64,000 nucleotides of DNA from JAAFHB01 sp037133495 (lineage in GTDB: Bacteria > Bacteroidota > Bacteroidia > Bacteroidales > Prolixibacteraceae): positions 4,698 through 68,697 of the forward strand of contig JBAXOA010000009.1 in assembly GCA_037133495.1 (NCBI GenBank), given 5' to 3'. Positions 25,096 to 34,446 of this stretch are shown one piece after another. Position 1 is the stretch's first letter. The number at the start of each line of letters is the position of its first letter. The notes beneath the pieces are model-generated. The model saw nothing but the letters and a program-made list of their open reading frames with translations. It searched no databases and was not told the origin of the DNA. A program made the translations under genes and the position numbers.

Positions 25096-25758
25096 TTATC
25101 CTACAAAGATAGTTTCAAAATTATCAGCATCAGCATATTTTTTTAGTAAAACGATCGATTGTTCAACGGTCTGCCTCGTATCTGCCTCTCCTGAAAAGCC
25201 AACAACAATCATTAAAAATCTTTTGGTGCTGCAAGTGACAGAAGTCCGCAATGAATCACTGGTCGGCGATCCAAATGCAGAGATTATGTCGCGAAAAACA
25301 GGCAGAAATTCAATATTCATTTCACCCCTTCCTATCGCTTCGTAAGCTTCGTCTTTTCGTCCAATATCAAAAAATACATTACCCGAAATCTTTTCTGCAT
25401 CGTATCCTCCAATTGACATTCCCGATTCCAAAGAGATCAGATTAACCAGATCGACAACATTATTGATATGATACAGCGGATATCCTTTTACGGCCCGACG
25501 TATTAAAGCCTCGGAAGAGAGACGATAACGGGCCGGATCCTTACCGCAAAGCCTGTAGGCCATCCTCGATGCTTTAATTGCCGGATGGGTTCCAATTACA
25601 GCAAACTCATACGATTCCTTGAAAGCTGAACAGACCGTTTCAATCTGACTCCACAGTTCTATTATCTCTTCTGCAATTACCACATTGCATTCAATGCATC
25701 CAAGAACAAGCTCCGGTAATACACTCTTAACAGCCTGACTAATAATTATATTCTGCAT
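25096..25758 (-). CDS. B3/B4 tRNA-binding domain protein
   Basis: 220-residue protein whose body is the B3/B4 fold of phenylalanyl-tRNA synthetase beta chain: AVIGTHPAIKASRMAYRLCGKDPARYRLSSEALIRR, then LVNLISLESGMSIGGYDAEKISG. Stand-alone copies are known in many bacteria and are suspected to edit mischarged tRNA or bind amino acids; function is not settled. The C-terminus (about 150-220) is the family's last beta region. It is divergent from the TatD gene and separated from the acyltransferase by 53 bp. Confidence 0.85.
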   Translation of the reverse strand: MQNIIISQAVKSVLPELVLGCIECNVVIAEEIIELWSQIETVCSAFKESYEFAVIGTHPAIKASRMAYRLCGKDPARYRLSSEALIRRAVKGYPLYHINNVVDLVNLISLESGMSIGGYDAEKISGNVFFDIGRKDEAYEAIGRGEMNIEFLPVFRDIISAFGSPTSDSLRTSVTCSTKRFLMIVVGFSGEADTRQTVEQSIVLLKKYADADNFETIFVG

Positions 25759-25833
25759 TTAAACCGAAGTAAAGTTTTGCATCTGTTTCATTTCTAAAAT
25801 TATAATTACTTTTGGTAAGAATCAGAACTAAAA

Positions 25834-26502
25834 GTGAACATTCCATTTATCGATATTCATACTCACAATCCTGTTGATTCAGCAGAAATCAAATCTGTGC
25901 CGGCTTTGTTCCTTCAGGATATTCAATTAAACAATAATCCTGACACACTTTTTTCTGCCGCTGTGCATCCATGGCACGCCACAAAATTCAATACGGATCA
26001 GGTTCTGCAAATGCTTGAAAATGGAATAAAACAGCCAGGTTTCATTGCTGTGGGAGAAACAGGTCTTGATAAAAAATGTAAAGCAGATTTTCATCAACAG
26101 AAATCAGTCTTTAAATTACACATTGAATTTGCAGAAAAATACCATAAACCGCTGATAATTCATGCAGTAAGATCATGGAACGACCTGACCGGGATTATAA
26201 AACCTCTAAAAGTTCCGGTTATTTTGCATGGCTATTCCGAGGGCATTGAACTGACAAAACAACTGATTGATATGGGCTGCTATTTTTCATTGGGAAAGTC
26301 GGTGCTGAAAATTTCATTACGGCTGCGCGAAGCAATTAAAATCATCCCATATTCCGCTCTTTTTCTTGAAACCGACGATTCTTTGGTTGACATCAAAGAA
26401 ATCTACCATGAAGTGTCGTCTATTTTAGAGCTTTCAACCGATGAACTTAAAGTTCAAATCTATCGGAATTTTAATTCGCTGTTTCCCGGAAATAAATTTT
26501 AA
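25834..26502 (+). CDS. TatD family metal-dependent hydrolase, compact form
   Basis: TatD-like nuclease of 222 residues, shorter than the usual 255-265. Metal ligands visible: IDIHTHN (HxH), VGETGLDKK (Glu), LIIHAVR (His), ILHGYSEG (His) and LETDDS (Asp). The start is a GTG; TACTTTTG at 25807-25814 is a plausible -7 box giving a leader of about 13 nt. The family cleaves DNA with 3-prime to 5-prime polarity and is linked to DNA clean-up. It ends in a bidirectional terminator shared with the barrel gene. Confidence 0.9.
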   Translation: MNIPFIDIHTHNPVDSAEIKSVPALFLQDIQLNNNPDTLFSAAVHPWHATKFNTDQVLQMLENGIKQPGFIAVGETGLDKKCKADFHQQKSVFKLHIEFAEKYHKPLIIHAVRSWNDLTGIIKPLKVPVILHGYSEGIELTKQLIDMGCYFSLGKSVLKISLRLREAIKIIPYSALFLETDDSLVDIKEIYHEVSSILELSTDELKVQIYRNFNSLFPGNKF

Positions 26503-26515
26503 ATTCATCTCAAAA

Positions 26516-26544
26516 AAATGGCTGCAAATTGAATGCAGCCATTT
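26516..26544. terminator. Bidirectional intrinsic terminator
   Basis: AAATGGCTGCA (26516-26526) and TGCAGCCATTT (26534-26544) form an 11-bp stem with loop AATTGAA, between the converging TatD and barrel genes. An A-run precedes and a T-run follows, so it can work on both strands. Confidence 0.82.
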
Positions 26545-26564
26545 AATAAATATTCGCATAGGGA

Positions 26565-27041
26565 TCAGAACTGATATCTTATACTAAAAGCAATATTATT
26601 ATTCGATACCCCATGATTTGTGAGCTCTAATTCTGGTCTGGCATCAAGACTAATCTGAATTCCAACGGGGAAAACGTACTCGATTCCTACTGTCCCGGCT
26701 GCAGAAACAATAAGACCACCATCATGGGTTGAGCTGTAATTTTCATCCCAGCTCCATGAACCAATTTTGCCACCGGCTCCGGCATACCAGTTAAATCCGC
26801 CGTCAATCTTCCAAACCCACTGGTAAATACCGGCCAATCCCCATGCATTATAATGATTTCCATTATGCAATCCAAGATCCAACTCCAGACGATTAGCCCC
26901 GGTGAGCCCATGCTGATAAGAAATTTCAGTTCCAAAACCACTGCCTCCGCCTAATCTCAGACCAATTGCATGATCGGAAATTTGAGCGTTCACAATATTT
27001 GAAGCAAAAATGAACATAAAAGCAAAAATTATTCTTCTCAT
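26565..27041 (-). CDS. Small outer-membrane beta-barrel protein
   Basis: 158 residues with signal peptide ending near VNAQ (residue 19). The mature chain alternates hydrophobic and polar residues in Gly-rich strands (AIGLRLGGGSGFGTEISY, LELDLGLHN, WYAGAGGKIGSW, SAAGTVGIEYVF) and ends with Phe (SIRYQF), the outer-membrane assembly signal. About eight strands fit the length. Function unknown; such porin-like small barrels are common. It stands alone between the TatD and rhamnulokinase genes. Confidence 0.8.
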   Translation of the reverse strand: MRRIIFAFMFIFASNIVNAQISDHAIGLRLGGGSGFGTEISYQHGLTGANRLELDLGLHNGNHYNAWGLAGIYQWVWKIDGGFNWYAGAGGKIGSWSWDENYSSTHDGGLIVSAAGTVGIEYVFPVGIQISLDARPELELTNHGVSNNNIAFSIRYQF

Positions 27042-27129
27042 TACTTTAATTTTTAATTAATAATCAACTTCACTAATTTAGTCAATTATTATGACAAAAG
27101 AGGGTTAAAAAACAATAATAATACAACAA

Positions 27130-28611
27130 CTAATTGTTACTTCTTATTAAACGTTTAAATTTTTCGTATTCGAAATTCCACAAATCAGCATCCTGAGGGT
27201 TGAAGATTTTTGTTTCGAACGAATTAAAAACCATGCTTCGGATCTCCTCAAGTGAAGAAACAGCTCCAAGTGCCTTGGCTTGCATCATAATATTTCCAAT
27301 TGCGGTTGCCTCTACCGGTCCGGCATATATAGGAAGATTAGTCGCATTTGCCGCATATTGGCATAATAATTCGTTATTCGCCCCACCTCCTATAATATGG
27401 ATCTTCCCGATTTCGACTGTGCTTACTTTTCTGATCGATTCAAGTGTTGCGCGATATTTCAAGGCAAGACTTTCGAATATTGTGCGGATTATTTCCCCAT
27501 GTGTCTCAGGCTCAGGCTGCGACGTTTTTCGGCAATATGCTGAAATTGCAGCAGGCATATCACCAGGATTTAGAAATTCATGAGCATCCGGATCAATCAG
27601 GCATTTAAATGGTTGAGCTTTAAGACTCATTTCAACCATTTCAGGCCAGGAATAATTGTATTTGGCGGCCCAAATTCTCCGGCACTCCTGTAGCAACCAC
27701 AATCCCATGATATTTTTCAAAAACCGCGTTGTTCCTTCAACACCTCCCTCATTCGTAAAGTTCAGCTCTTGAATCTCTTCCGAAATCAGCGGCTGATCAA
27801 TTTCAATACCCATCAACGACCAGGTGCCGGAACTGATGTAGGCCCAGTTTCGGCCGGTAGCCGGTACCGAAGCAATCGCCGAAGCCGTATCATGAGCAGC
27901 AACCGCAACAACAGGAATCGGAGTACTCCCGGTCTCTTTTTGAATTTCAAGCTTTATATCTCCTAATACAGTACCCGGTAATACCAGTTCTTGCATAAGG
28001 TTAAAATCGAAATCCATGGCATCAAAAAGTTTTTGCTCGTATTCAAGTTTCCCCGGTTTTAAAAACTGAGAAGTTGACGCTACTGAAAACTCATTTTTCT
28101 TTATGCCACTTAAAAGATAACACAAAGCATCAGGCATAAAAAGAATATCGTTTGCGATTTCAAGCTGTGGAGAATGATCGCGTTTATAGGCATATAACTG
28201 GAAAAGGGTATTAAACTGCATCAGCTGAATCCCTGTCATCAGGTACAATTCCTTTCTTGGTATAATTTTAAAAAACTCATCCATAATCGTATCAGTCCGG
28301 GGATCACGATAGGCATAAGGCAATCCGACAATCATTCCGTTACGGTCGAGCAGTGCAATATCAACGCCCCAGGTATCCACCCCTACCGATTCAGGCTGAA
28401 TTCCAAAGTCACGAATGCATTTTTTCAAACCGGTTTTTAATTCACCAAAAAGGTTAAATATATTCCAATAATAAGATCCGTCAATCTCAACCATTTGATT
28501 ATCGAACCTGTGAACTTCTTTTAGACTCAGTTTGTTTTCCGAAATTGTACCCAAAATTGCACGTCCGCTTGATGCACCCAGGTCAAAAGCCAGAAAGTTT
28601 CTTGTTGCCAT
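27130..28611 (-). CDS. rhaB: Rhamnulokinase
   Basis: FGGY-family sugar kinase, 493 residues. The opening FLAFDLGASSGRAILGT and the block SVGVDTWGVDIALLD are characteristic of RhaB, as are YAYRDPRTD and ISSGTWSLMGIE. It phosphorylates L-rhamnulose to L-rhamnulose-1-phosphate. rhaA, rhaD and rhaT are not in the window; the downstream genes on the same strand are unrelated, so the rest of the pathway must lie elsewhere. It follows the AEC transporter gene by 34 bp and is probably cotranscribed with it. Confidence 0.93.
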   Translation of the reverse strand: MATRNFLAFDLGASSGRAILGTISENKLSLKEVHRFDNQMVEIDGSYYWNIFNLFGELKTGLKKCIRDFGIQPESVGVDTWGVDIALLDRNGMIVGLPYAYRDPRTDTIMDEFFKIIPRKELYLMTGIQLMQFNTLFQLYAYKRDHSPQLEIANDILFMPDALCYLLSGIKKNEFSVASTSQFLKPGKLEYEQKLFDAMDFDFNLMQELVLPGTVLGDIKLEIQKETGSTPIPVVAVAAHDTASAIASVPATGRNWAYISSGTWSLMGIEIDQPLISEEIQELNFTNEGGVEGTTRFLKNIMGLWLLQECRRIWAAKYNYSWPEMVEMSLKAQPFKCLIDPDAHEFLNPGDMPAAISAYCRKTSQPEPETHGEIIRTIFESLALKYRATLESIRKVSTVEIGKIHIIGGGANNELLCQYAANATNLPIYAGPVEATAIGNIMMQAKALGAVSSLEEIRSMVFNSFETKIFNPQDADLWNFEYEKFKRLIRSNN

Positions 28612-28645
28612 GTTGTATTATTTAACGGTTAATTTAATTGTGTTT

Positions 28646-29602
28646 TCACATTACTTTCCATACAGCCATCCATATTGGTATCGCAGCAATGCAAGCGATA
28701 TAGGAAATCAACATCATACTTCCGCTCTTCTGTGCATCGCCGCCATAGTTTTTTATTTGTATTAATATGGCTATTGCAGGTGGTGAAACTGCCTGTATCA
28801 AAATAACGTCGCTCAATAATGGGTTGGTTTCTTTAATCTGGAAAAACATCATTGCAAAAATCGTCACCAAGGGAATAATCAGAAATTTTACGCCCACAAC
28901 GCGAAGAGTATCCATAAAAGATGGCCATTTTTTCAAGGAAATTCCACCCAAAACTGCGCCCAATATAAAATTTGCAATTGGAATAGTCGCGGTACCCGTT
29001 AATTCGATCGCGTTGTATACAATTTTTGGTATATAATGATGCAATCCTGAGATCACAAAGGTAATTCCTGCCAAATTAGCGATAAATGGCGGGGTGATAA
29101 ATTGTTTCCATGAAAATTGCATTTCATGTCCTCCGGTATTAAGGAACTTACCAACGCTCCAAAGAATCGGATTAAGACCCATAATAATTAAAAAGGTGTA
29201 AAGTGCATAATGATCAAACTGTTCCGGGTAAATAGCCTGGCCAAGTGGCAGAGCAAGATAACCTGCGTTTTGCATGCTGGCAAGTGGAATTAAACTTCTT
29301 TTGGCTGAAAGGTCTCGTGCAAATAAGAGCATTGCAAATATTACTCCGATCAGGATCAATCCGATTCCGACCAATGGCAGTACCCACCAGAGCGGAAAAG
29401 TGACCGGATCGAGCGTTGCCACGATCTTCGAAAAAATCATAGCCGGCAGTAAAACATTCACAACAATCAAAGTAAGTCCTTTGATATCGCCTGACTTAAA
29501 AATATGAGTACGTACAAGGATTGCTCCGGTTAAGGCGATCAGCAAAACCTGAACCAAAGCCATCGCATTGCTGGTAAGAGTAGTAAAAAATACTTCAGTC
29601 AT
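28646..29602 (-). CDS. AEC family transporter
   Basis: Auxin-efflux-carrier family permease, 318 residues with about 10 helices. N-terminal LIALTGAILVRTHIFKSGDIKGLTLIVVNVLLPAMIFSKI and the C-terminal AVSPPAIAILIQIKNYGGDAQKSGSMMLISYI match the family; PPAIA is the crossover region of helix 9. Substrates in bacteria include malate and other organic acids. It overlaps the YeeE/YedE stop by one base (TAATG), so the two transporter genes are translationally coupled, which suggests joint use. Confidence 0.88.
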   Translation of the reverse strand: MTEVFFTTLTSNAMALVQVLLIALTGAILVRTHIFKSGDIKGLTLIVVNVLLPAMIFSKIVATLDPVTFPLWWVLPLVGIGLILIGVIFAMLLFARDLSAKRSLIPLASMQNAGYLALPLGQAIYPEQFDHYALYTFLIIMGLNPILWSVGKFLNTGGHEMQFSWKQFITPPFIANLAGITFVISGLHHYIPKIVYNAIELTGTATIPIANFILGAVLGGISLKKWPSFMDTLRVVGVKFLIIPLVTIFAMMFFQIKETNPLLSDVILIQAVSPPAIAILIQIKNYGGDAQKSGSMMLISYIACIAAIPIWMAVWKVM

Positions 29603-30612
29603 TATCGTTTTGGATAGAATAACCGACCCGTAAATAACAATCCGGCAAAAACAAAAATGGCAAAGATCAGGCTGCTTACTGCTAGTTGTATTCCACCTGA
29701 GATGACATGACCGCTAGTACATCCACCAGCCATTCTGGCCCCGAAAATAAGAATAAATCCCCCGAACATCGCCCAAAAAACACGATTTCCTGCGTTTTTT
29801 CCTTTGTATCGCTCCCAGTTAATGTGAATTAACCTAATCTTGAAATCTTTCCTCAGGAGGGAAATCACCAGTCCTGCCAAAAATGTTCCACCCAAAAAAA
29901 TCATTTCCCAATTTCCTGATTTAATACTCTTTACGAAGTAATCATTATCAGTATTACCGGCAATCAAATTTGCCAGATAGGGATAGGCAGTTGAAGCTCC
30001 CAATTGCCGGTCCATTCCAATCTTTAAAAAGATAATGCAATTGAGAACAGCCAGTGACACACCGGCATAAATCCAGCTGCGATCGGCAACTTTTTCAAAT
30101 TTGTGCAAAATGAAAGCAGAGAAAATAAATACGGCACCGAAAATAAATACAAGCAAATAGAACAATACAGGCATCGATCCGACAAATGTAAACAAAGAGA
30201 ATGTTCCCAGATCAGGACCCAATAATCCACCAATCGAAGGCAAAACTATGGTGTAAACCAATCCGCCAAGTAATCCGCCAATCAGACCCGCGCCGGCATC
30301 TAATGAACCTTCTCCGAGTGAAACAATCATTGTGCCGGGACAATAACCCAAAATCGCCATTCCTGCACCAAAAATTAATCCTCCAAGCACAACACCTCCT
30401 AAAATAAGGGGTTTAGTATGATATGAGGCGAATCCTAGTCCTATTTCTATATTAAGTAAAATTACACCGACTCCGATAGCAAGAGCAATTGCTTTGGCAA
30501 CTTTAAAATTCTCAAGCGTTGCCATTCCGCTTATGGTATCGTACCGGTTTAGTTTTGCACTTTGTAAAATAGCACCAAAAAGAAAACCGTAAATTAAAAT
30601 CATGATCGTCAT
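29602..30612 (-). CDS. YeeE/YedE family transporter
   Basis: Inner-membrane transporter, 336 residues from ATG 30612; the longer frame adds 13 residues but lacks support. The site AGGAGG lies 6 nt before this ATG, so the start is well defined. About 9-10 helices. Two Cys motifs mark the family: GMAILGYCPGTMIV and MAGGCTSGHVISGG, homologous to the thiosulfate-binding Cys of YeeE. The family takes up thiosulfate or related sulfur compounds. It is the first gene of the group with the AEC transporter and rhamnulokinase. Confidence 0.9.
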   Translation of the reverse strand: MTIMILIYGFLFGAILQSAKLNRYDTISGMATLENFKVAKAIALAIGVGVILLNIEIGLGFASYHTKPLILGGVVLGGLIFGAGMAILGYCPGTMIVSLGEGSLDAGAGLIGGLLGGLVYTIVLPSIGGLLGPDLGTFSLFTFVGSMPVLFYLLVFIFGAVFIFSAFILHKFEKVADRSWIYAGVSLAVLNCIIFLKIGMDRQLGASTAYPYLANLIAGNTDNDYFVKSIKSGNWEMIFLGGTFLAGLVISLLRKDFKIRLIHINWERYKGKNAGNRVFWAMFGGFILIFGARMAGGCTSGHVISGGIQLAVSSLIFAIFVFAGLLFTGRLFYPKR

Positions 30613-30768
30613 AGCGCTCCTCCTGGTTGTTAAATTAGTAAATCGGCTCAAATTTAGATAAAAACAGCAGGTTTACCTGATAAATCAACAGAATTTAAAA
30701 CAAAAATGAATTCGATTTGTTAAACAGATAATTAAAAATGTAACAGTTGTAACAGGATTCAATAAAAC
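30613..30768. promoter_or_regulatory. Divergent regulatory region of YeeE/YedE and acyl-CoA dehydrogenase
   Basis: Minus strand: TAAATTTG (30649-30656) matches TAnnTTTG. Next to it is the imperfect palindrome CAGGTTTACCTG (30668-30679), a possible operator. On the plus side TGTAACAG occurs twice (30739-30746 and 30748-30755), spaced 9 bp, 14 nt before the dehydrogenase start. No known regulator site is recognised. Confidence 0.4.
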
Positions 30769-32307
30769 ATGATTAAAATGTCGCAAGAACAAACAAACGA
30801 GAACCAAAACGCTGATTCACAGACCAATGAAACACTATTTCGGCAAATGCTGGAAGATTTCAAGGCAAGTATGAAACGTGCTTATCATGAAGATTATAAG
30901 ATTGATCAGTTTTGTAGTACACGTGGACTTCCACCTGCCGTTCTAACTGAGCTAATGTCCGGAAATCCGCTTTCACTCTGTATTCCAACGAAATATGGTG
31001 GATTTGGTGGAAATGTCAGGGAAAATATTGCATTTGTTTCGGCTGCTTCTTACGAATCTCTCGCGTTGTCACTAACATTGGGAATTAATAATGCCTTGTT
31101 CATCCAGCCCTTTTCCAAATACGGACAGGATAGCGCGAAAGCGAAAGTTTTTGATCAATTCCTGAATAATAGTTGCATGGGTGGTCTGATGATTACCGAG
31201 CCCGATTTCGGCAGCGACGCCCTTAATATGAATACTTCATTCACTGAAAAAGATGGTATTTTCCATCTTCAGGGAAAAAAACATTGGGCAGGCTTAACAG
31301 GAATGGCTGATTTCTGGTTACTTACGGCACGAAAAAGAACTGAATCCGGCAGTTTAATGCGTGATATCGATATGTTTGTTTGTGATGTGCACGCCCCTCA
31401 GCAAAATATCGTCGTTGAAGAGTATTTCGAAAACCTCGGACTCTATCAGATTCCTTACGGCAGAAATCATATTGATGTGTATATACCGGAAGAGAAAAAA
31501 CTAATTCCTAAAACCAACGGAATCCAGATGATGCTAGACTTGCTTCACCGAAGCCGGTTTCAGTTTCCGGGAATGGCACTGGGATTTATCCAACGGATCC
31601 TGGACGAAGCGATAAACCACACAAAAGCACGACTGGTAAGCAACAAAAGGCTGATTGACTATGATCAGGTTCAGCACAGACTTTCGAGGTTACAAGCTAA
31701 TTTCACAATCTGTTCAGCTTTTTGTATGAAATCAGGCGAGATTGCGGGAGTCGAAAACGACCTTTCCGCGTTAGGTCTTGAAGCTAATATCGTTAAAAGT
31801 GTCACTTCCGACCTGATGCAGGAATCTGCACAATCGCTTCTTCAGCTTGTTGGTGCAAAGGGATATAAACTAAATCATATTGCCGGCCGGTCGGTAGTGG
31901 ATAGCCGGCCTTTTCAGATATTCGAAGGATCGAACGATATCCTTTATAATCAGATTGCGGAGTCAGTGCTCAAATTAATGAAAACAGCCAAGGAGAAAAG
32001 CCTGTATCAGTTTCTGAAAGGGTATTCCACCCGTGCCGCTGACCGTATTCAGGAGATGGTCAATTTTGAATTGAATACACCTTATGCACAACGAAAACTT
32101 GTTGAGTTTGGTCAGGTAATCAGCAGAATTGTTTCAATGGATACCGTTCTGTATCTGGAAGAAAAAGGATTCAATAAAGACCTTATAGACAATGCAGTAA
32201 TCGTATTAAAGCAAGAAATCTCCACCCTTCTGAATGCCTTTCACTTTGCAAATAACGCTCAGGTAGTTGTTGAATATGAAGAAAATAGTTTCTGGCTCAA
32301 TTTCTAA
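30769..32307 (+). CDS. Acyl-CoA dehydrogenase family protein
   Basis: 512 residues. ATG 30769 is used; a second ATG at 30778 is equally possible. The FAD/acyl-CoA dehydrogenase core shows GGLMITEPDFGSDALNMNT, KKHWAGLTGMADFWLLTA and LVGAKGYKLNH...RPFQIFEGSNDILYNQ, a typical C-terminal domain. The N-terminal 60 residues include a basic, helical extension. No neighbouring electron-transfer flavoprotein or acyl-CoA ligase is present, so its substrate is unknown. A good terminator follows at 32428-32471. Confidence 0.88.
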   Translation: MIKMSQEQTNENQNADSQTNETLFRQMLEDFKASMKRAYHEDYKIDQFCSTRGLPPAVLTELMSGNPLSLCIPTKYGGFGGNVRENIAFVSAASYESLALSLTLGINNALFIQPFSKYGQDSAKAKVFDQFLNNSCMGGLMITEPDFGSDALNMNTSFTEKDGIFHLQGKKHWAGLTGMADFWLLTARKRTESGSLMRDIDMFVCDVHAPQQNIVVEEYFENLGLYQIPYGRNHIDVYIPEEKKLIPKTNGIQMMLDLLHRSRFQFPGMALGFIQRILDEAINHTKARLVSNKRLIDYDQVQHRLSRLQANFTICSAFCMKSGEIAGVENDLSALGLEANIVKSVTSDLMQESAQSLLQLVGAKGYKLNHIAGRSVVDSRPFQIFEGSNDILYNQIAESVLKLMKTAKEKSLYQFLKGYSTRAADRIQEMVNFELNTPYAQRKLVEFGQVISRIVSMDTVLYLEEKGFNKDLIDNAVIVLKQEISTLLNAFHFANNAQVVVEYEENSFWLNF

Positions 32308-32427
32308 TACTACAGGTTATCTCAAAAGCAAGAGTGAATCAGAAGGCAGAATATTATTGCAATTGTTCATCTGAGAGATAATTAAATAACCAGAAGTCCG
32401 CGAATATCATATTTCCGGATCCCAAGA

Positions 32428-32471
32428 CTTACAACAAAAGGTAAATTACTTTCTGTTGTAAGCCTTTTTTT
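32428..32471 (+). terminator. Terminator after acyl-CoA dehydrogenase
   Basis: CTTACAACA pairs with TGTTGTAAG (32428-32462, a further AAAG/CTTT pair inside), followed by GCC and seven T. Confidence 0.8.
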
Positions 32472-32579
32472 ATTCCTTCTTTGCATTTTTCCGGCGTTTT
32501 ATAGGATAATTATTACGAAATTGCGGTGTCTTCAGGAACTCATATTTACGTTTTAAGTTAATATAAAATTCACGGCAAG

Positions 32580-34334
32580 ATGAATAAATACCGTTATATA
32601 GGAGTTGCCGCGCTTACATTCGCCGGCATTAATTTAAGCTTTGGAAAGATAAAGCAACAACCAAATGTAATTATAATCCTGACTGATGATCAGGGTTACG
32701 GAGATTTGGGGATTACCGGTAATCCACATGTTAAAACGCCGGTAATCGATAAATTTGCACGAGAAGGCATCAGATTCAATAATTTTTATGTATCGCCGGT
32801 ATGTGCGCCAACCCGTTCAAGCTTAATGACCGGCAGATATTCATTGCGTACCGGTATTAGGGATACCTATAATGGAGGTGCAATAATGGCCGCAAATGAG
32901 GTAACGATGGCCGAAATGCTAAAACAGTCCAATTATAAAACAGGGATATTTGGCAAATGGCATCTGGGCGACAATTATCCGGGCAGACCTGGCGATCAAG
33001 GTTTCGACGAGTCGGTCATCCACCTTTCCGGCGGAATGGGTCAGCCAGGCGATTTTACCACCTATTTTAAAAAAGACAGCAGCTATTTTAATCCTGTTCT
33101 TTGGCATAACGGCAAGAAAGAGGATTATAAAGGATATTGCTCTGATATTTTTTCGGAACAAGCTATTGATTTCATCGTCAAAAACCAACATACACCATTT
33201 TTCTGCTATCTTACATTCAATGCACCCCATACTCCCCTGCAGGTGCCTGACCATTATTATCAAAAATATAAAGATATAGATCCCGGATCCGGATTTTCGG
33301 AAGACAGCAGACCTTTCACAATAATGAATGAGATTGAGAAAGAAGCTGCAAGGAAAGTGTATGCAATGGTCAGCAATATCGATGATAATATAGGCAAACT
33401 ACTGCAAAAGCTGGATGAATTAAAGATTGCAGAAAATACAATTGTGATTTTTATGACTGATAACGGACCTCAGCAAACCAGGTATAACGCCGGGATGCGC
33501 GGGCTGAAAGCGAGTGTTTACAGAGGTGGCGTAAGAGTTCCGTTTTATATGAGATATCCTGCTCTTTTTAAAGGGAATAAGGATATTGAAATCACGGCTG
33601 CTCATATTGACGTATTGCCTACTATAGCCGATTTATGCCATGTGCAGTTGCCCGCGGACAGAATAATTGACGGTCGAGACCTTCTGCCGGTTATTGAAGA
33701 CAAGCATGTTGACTGGGGAAACAGAAGTTTATTTTTTTACTGGACCAGACGATATCCGGAACTTTATAATAATATCGCACTGCAAAAGGGAAAATACAAG
33801 CTGATTGGCCATACGGACTATTCGTCAGATATAACTCATTTTGAAATGTTTGACATAGCACAAGATCCATATGAACAGCGTAACCTGGTCAATTCAAAAA
33901 CCAATGTTGCCATTGAATTAAAGACCGAACTTGAACGGCTTACAAAGGAGTTGGTTAACTCAGACAATCTAATAAATCCTCCGCGTATCATTATTGGAAG
34001 CGAAAAGGAGAATCCACTTTTTCTAAACAGAAACGATGCGGATGGCCAACAGGGAATATGGGTGCAAGACGAAGTTTACGGCTTCTGGAAAGTGAGTATT
34101 ACTGAAGGAAATTACAATATCCGGTTTAAATTTTCGAACCCGGTAAAAGGAAACGGACGAATGTGTCTTGAAACAAAATCGTTCATTAATCAGATGAAAA
34201 ATGAACAAACAGATGCTGACATTATTGAAATGAAAAATGTTTACCTACCAAAAATGGATTGTGATTTCATCCCCTTTTATTCAATAGGTTCGAGAAAAAT
34301 ATTTCCCTTTTGGGTTGAAATTGAAAAAATCTGA
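32580..34334 (+). CDS. Cys-type sulfatase, periplasmic
   Basis: Arylsulfatase family, 584 residues, with a signal peptide (residues about 1-22). The S1-type core has metal ligands D36-D37 in ILTDDQGYGD and the sulfatase signature VCAPTRSSLMTGRY, where Cys75 must be oxidised to formylglycine by a maturase (not in the window). GKWHLGD and FMTDNGPQQ are further landmarks. Residues from about 480 form an extra C-terminal beta domain. It removes sulfate from a sulfated glycan or other ester; specificity is not readable. It is followed by the second Gfo/Idh/MocA gene, fitting glycan use. Confidence 0.92.
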   Translation: MNKYRYIGVAALTFAGINLSFGKIKQQPNVIIILTDDQGYGDLGITGNPHVKTPVIDKFAREGIRFNNFYVSPVCAPTRSSLMTGRYSLRTGIRDTYNGGAIMAANEVTMAEMLKQSNYKTGIFGKWHLGDNYPGRPGDQGFDESVIHLSGGMGQPGDFTTYFKKDSSYFNPVLWHNGKKEDYKGYCSDIFSEQAIDFIVKNQHTPFFCYLTFNAPHTPLQVPDHYYQKYKDIDPGSGFSEDSRPFTIMNEIEKEAARKVYAMVSNIDDNIGKLLQKLDELKIAENTIVIFMTDNGPQQTRYNAGMRGLKASVYRGGVRVPFYMRYPALFKGNKDIEITAAHIDVLPTIADLCHVQLPADRIIDGRDLLPVIEDKHVDWGNRSLFFYWTRRYPELYNNIALQKGKYKLIGHTDYSSDITHFEMFDIAQDPYEQRNLVNSKTNVAIELKTELERLTKELVNSDNLINPPRIIIGSEKENPLFLNRNDADGQQGIWVQDEVYGFWKVSITEGNYNIRFKFSNPVKGNGRMCLETKSFINQMKNEQTDADIIEMKNVYLPKMDCDFIPFYSIGSRKIFPFWVEIEKI

Positions 34335-34446
34335 TATGTTTTATAACATCTTCATCGGATACTGTTTTTAATTATCTTCGTCACGTTATCGCACACGATA
34401 AAAAATTACAATAAGAATTCAATGATAAACATTTAAGTTATAAATT

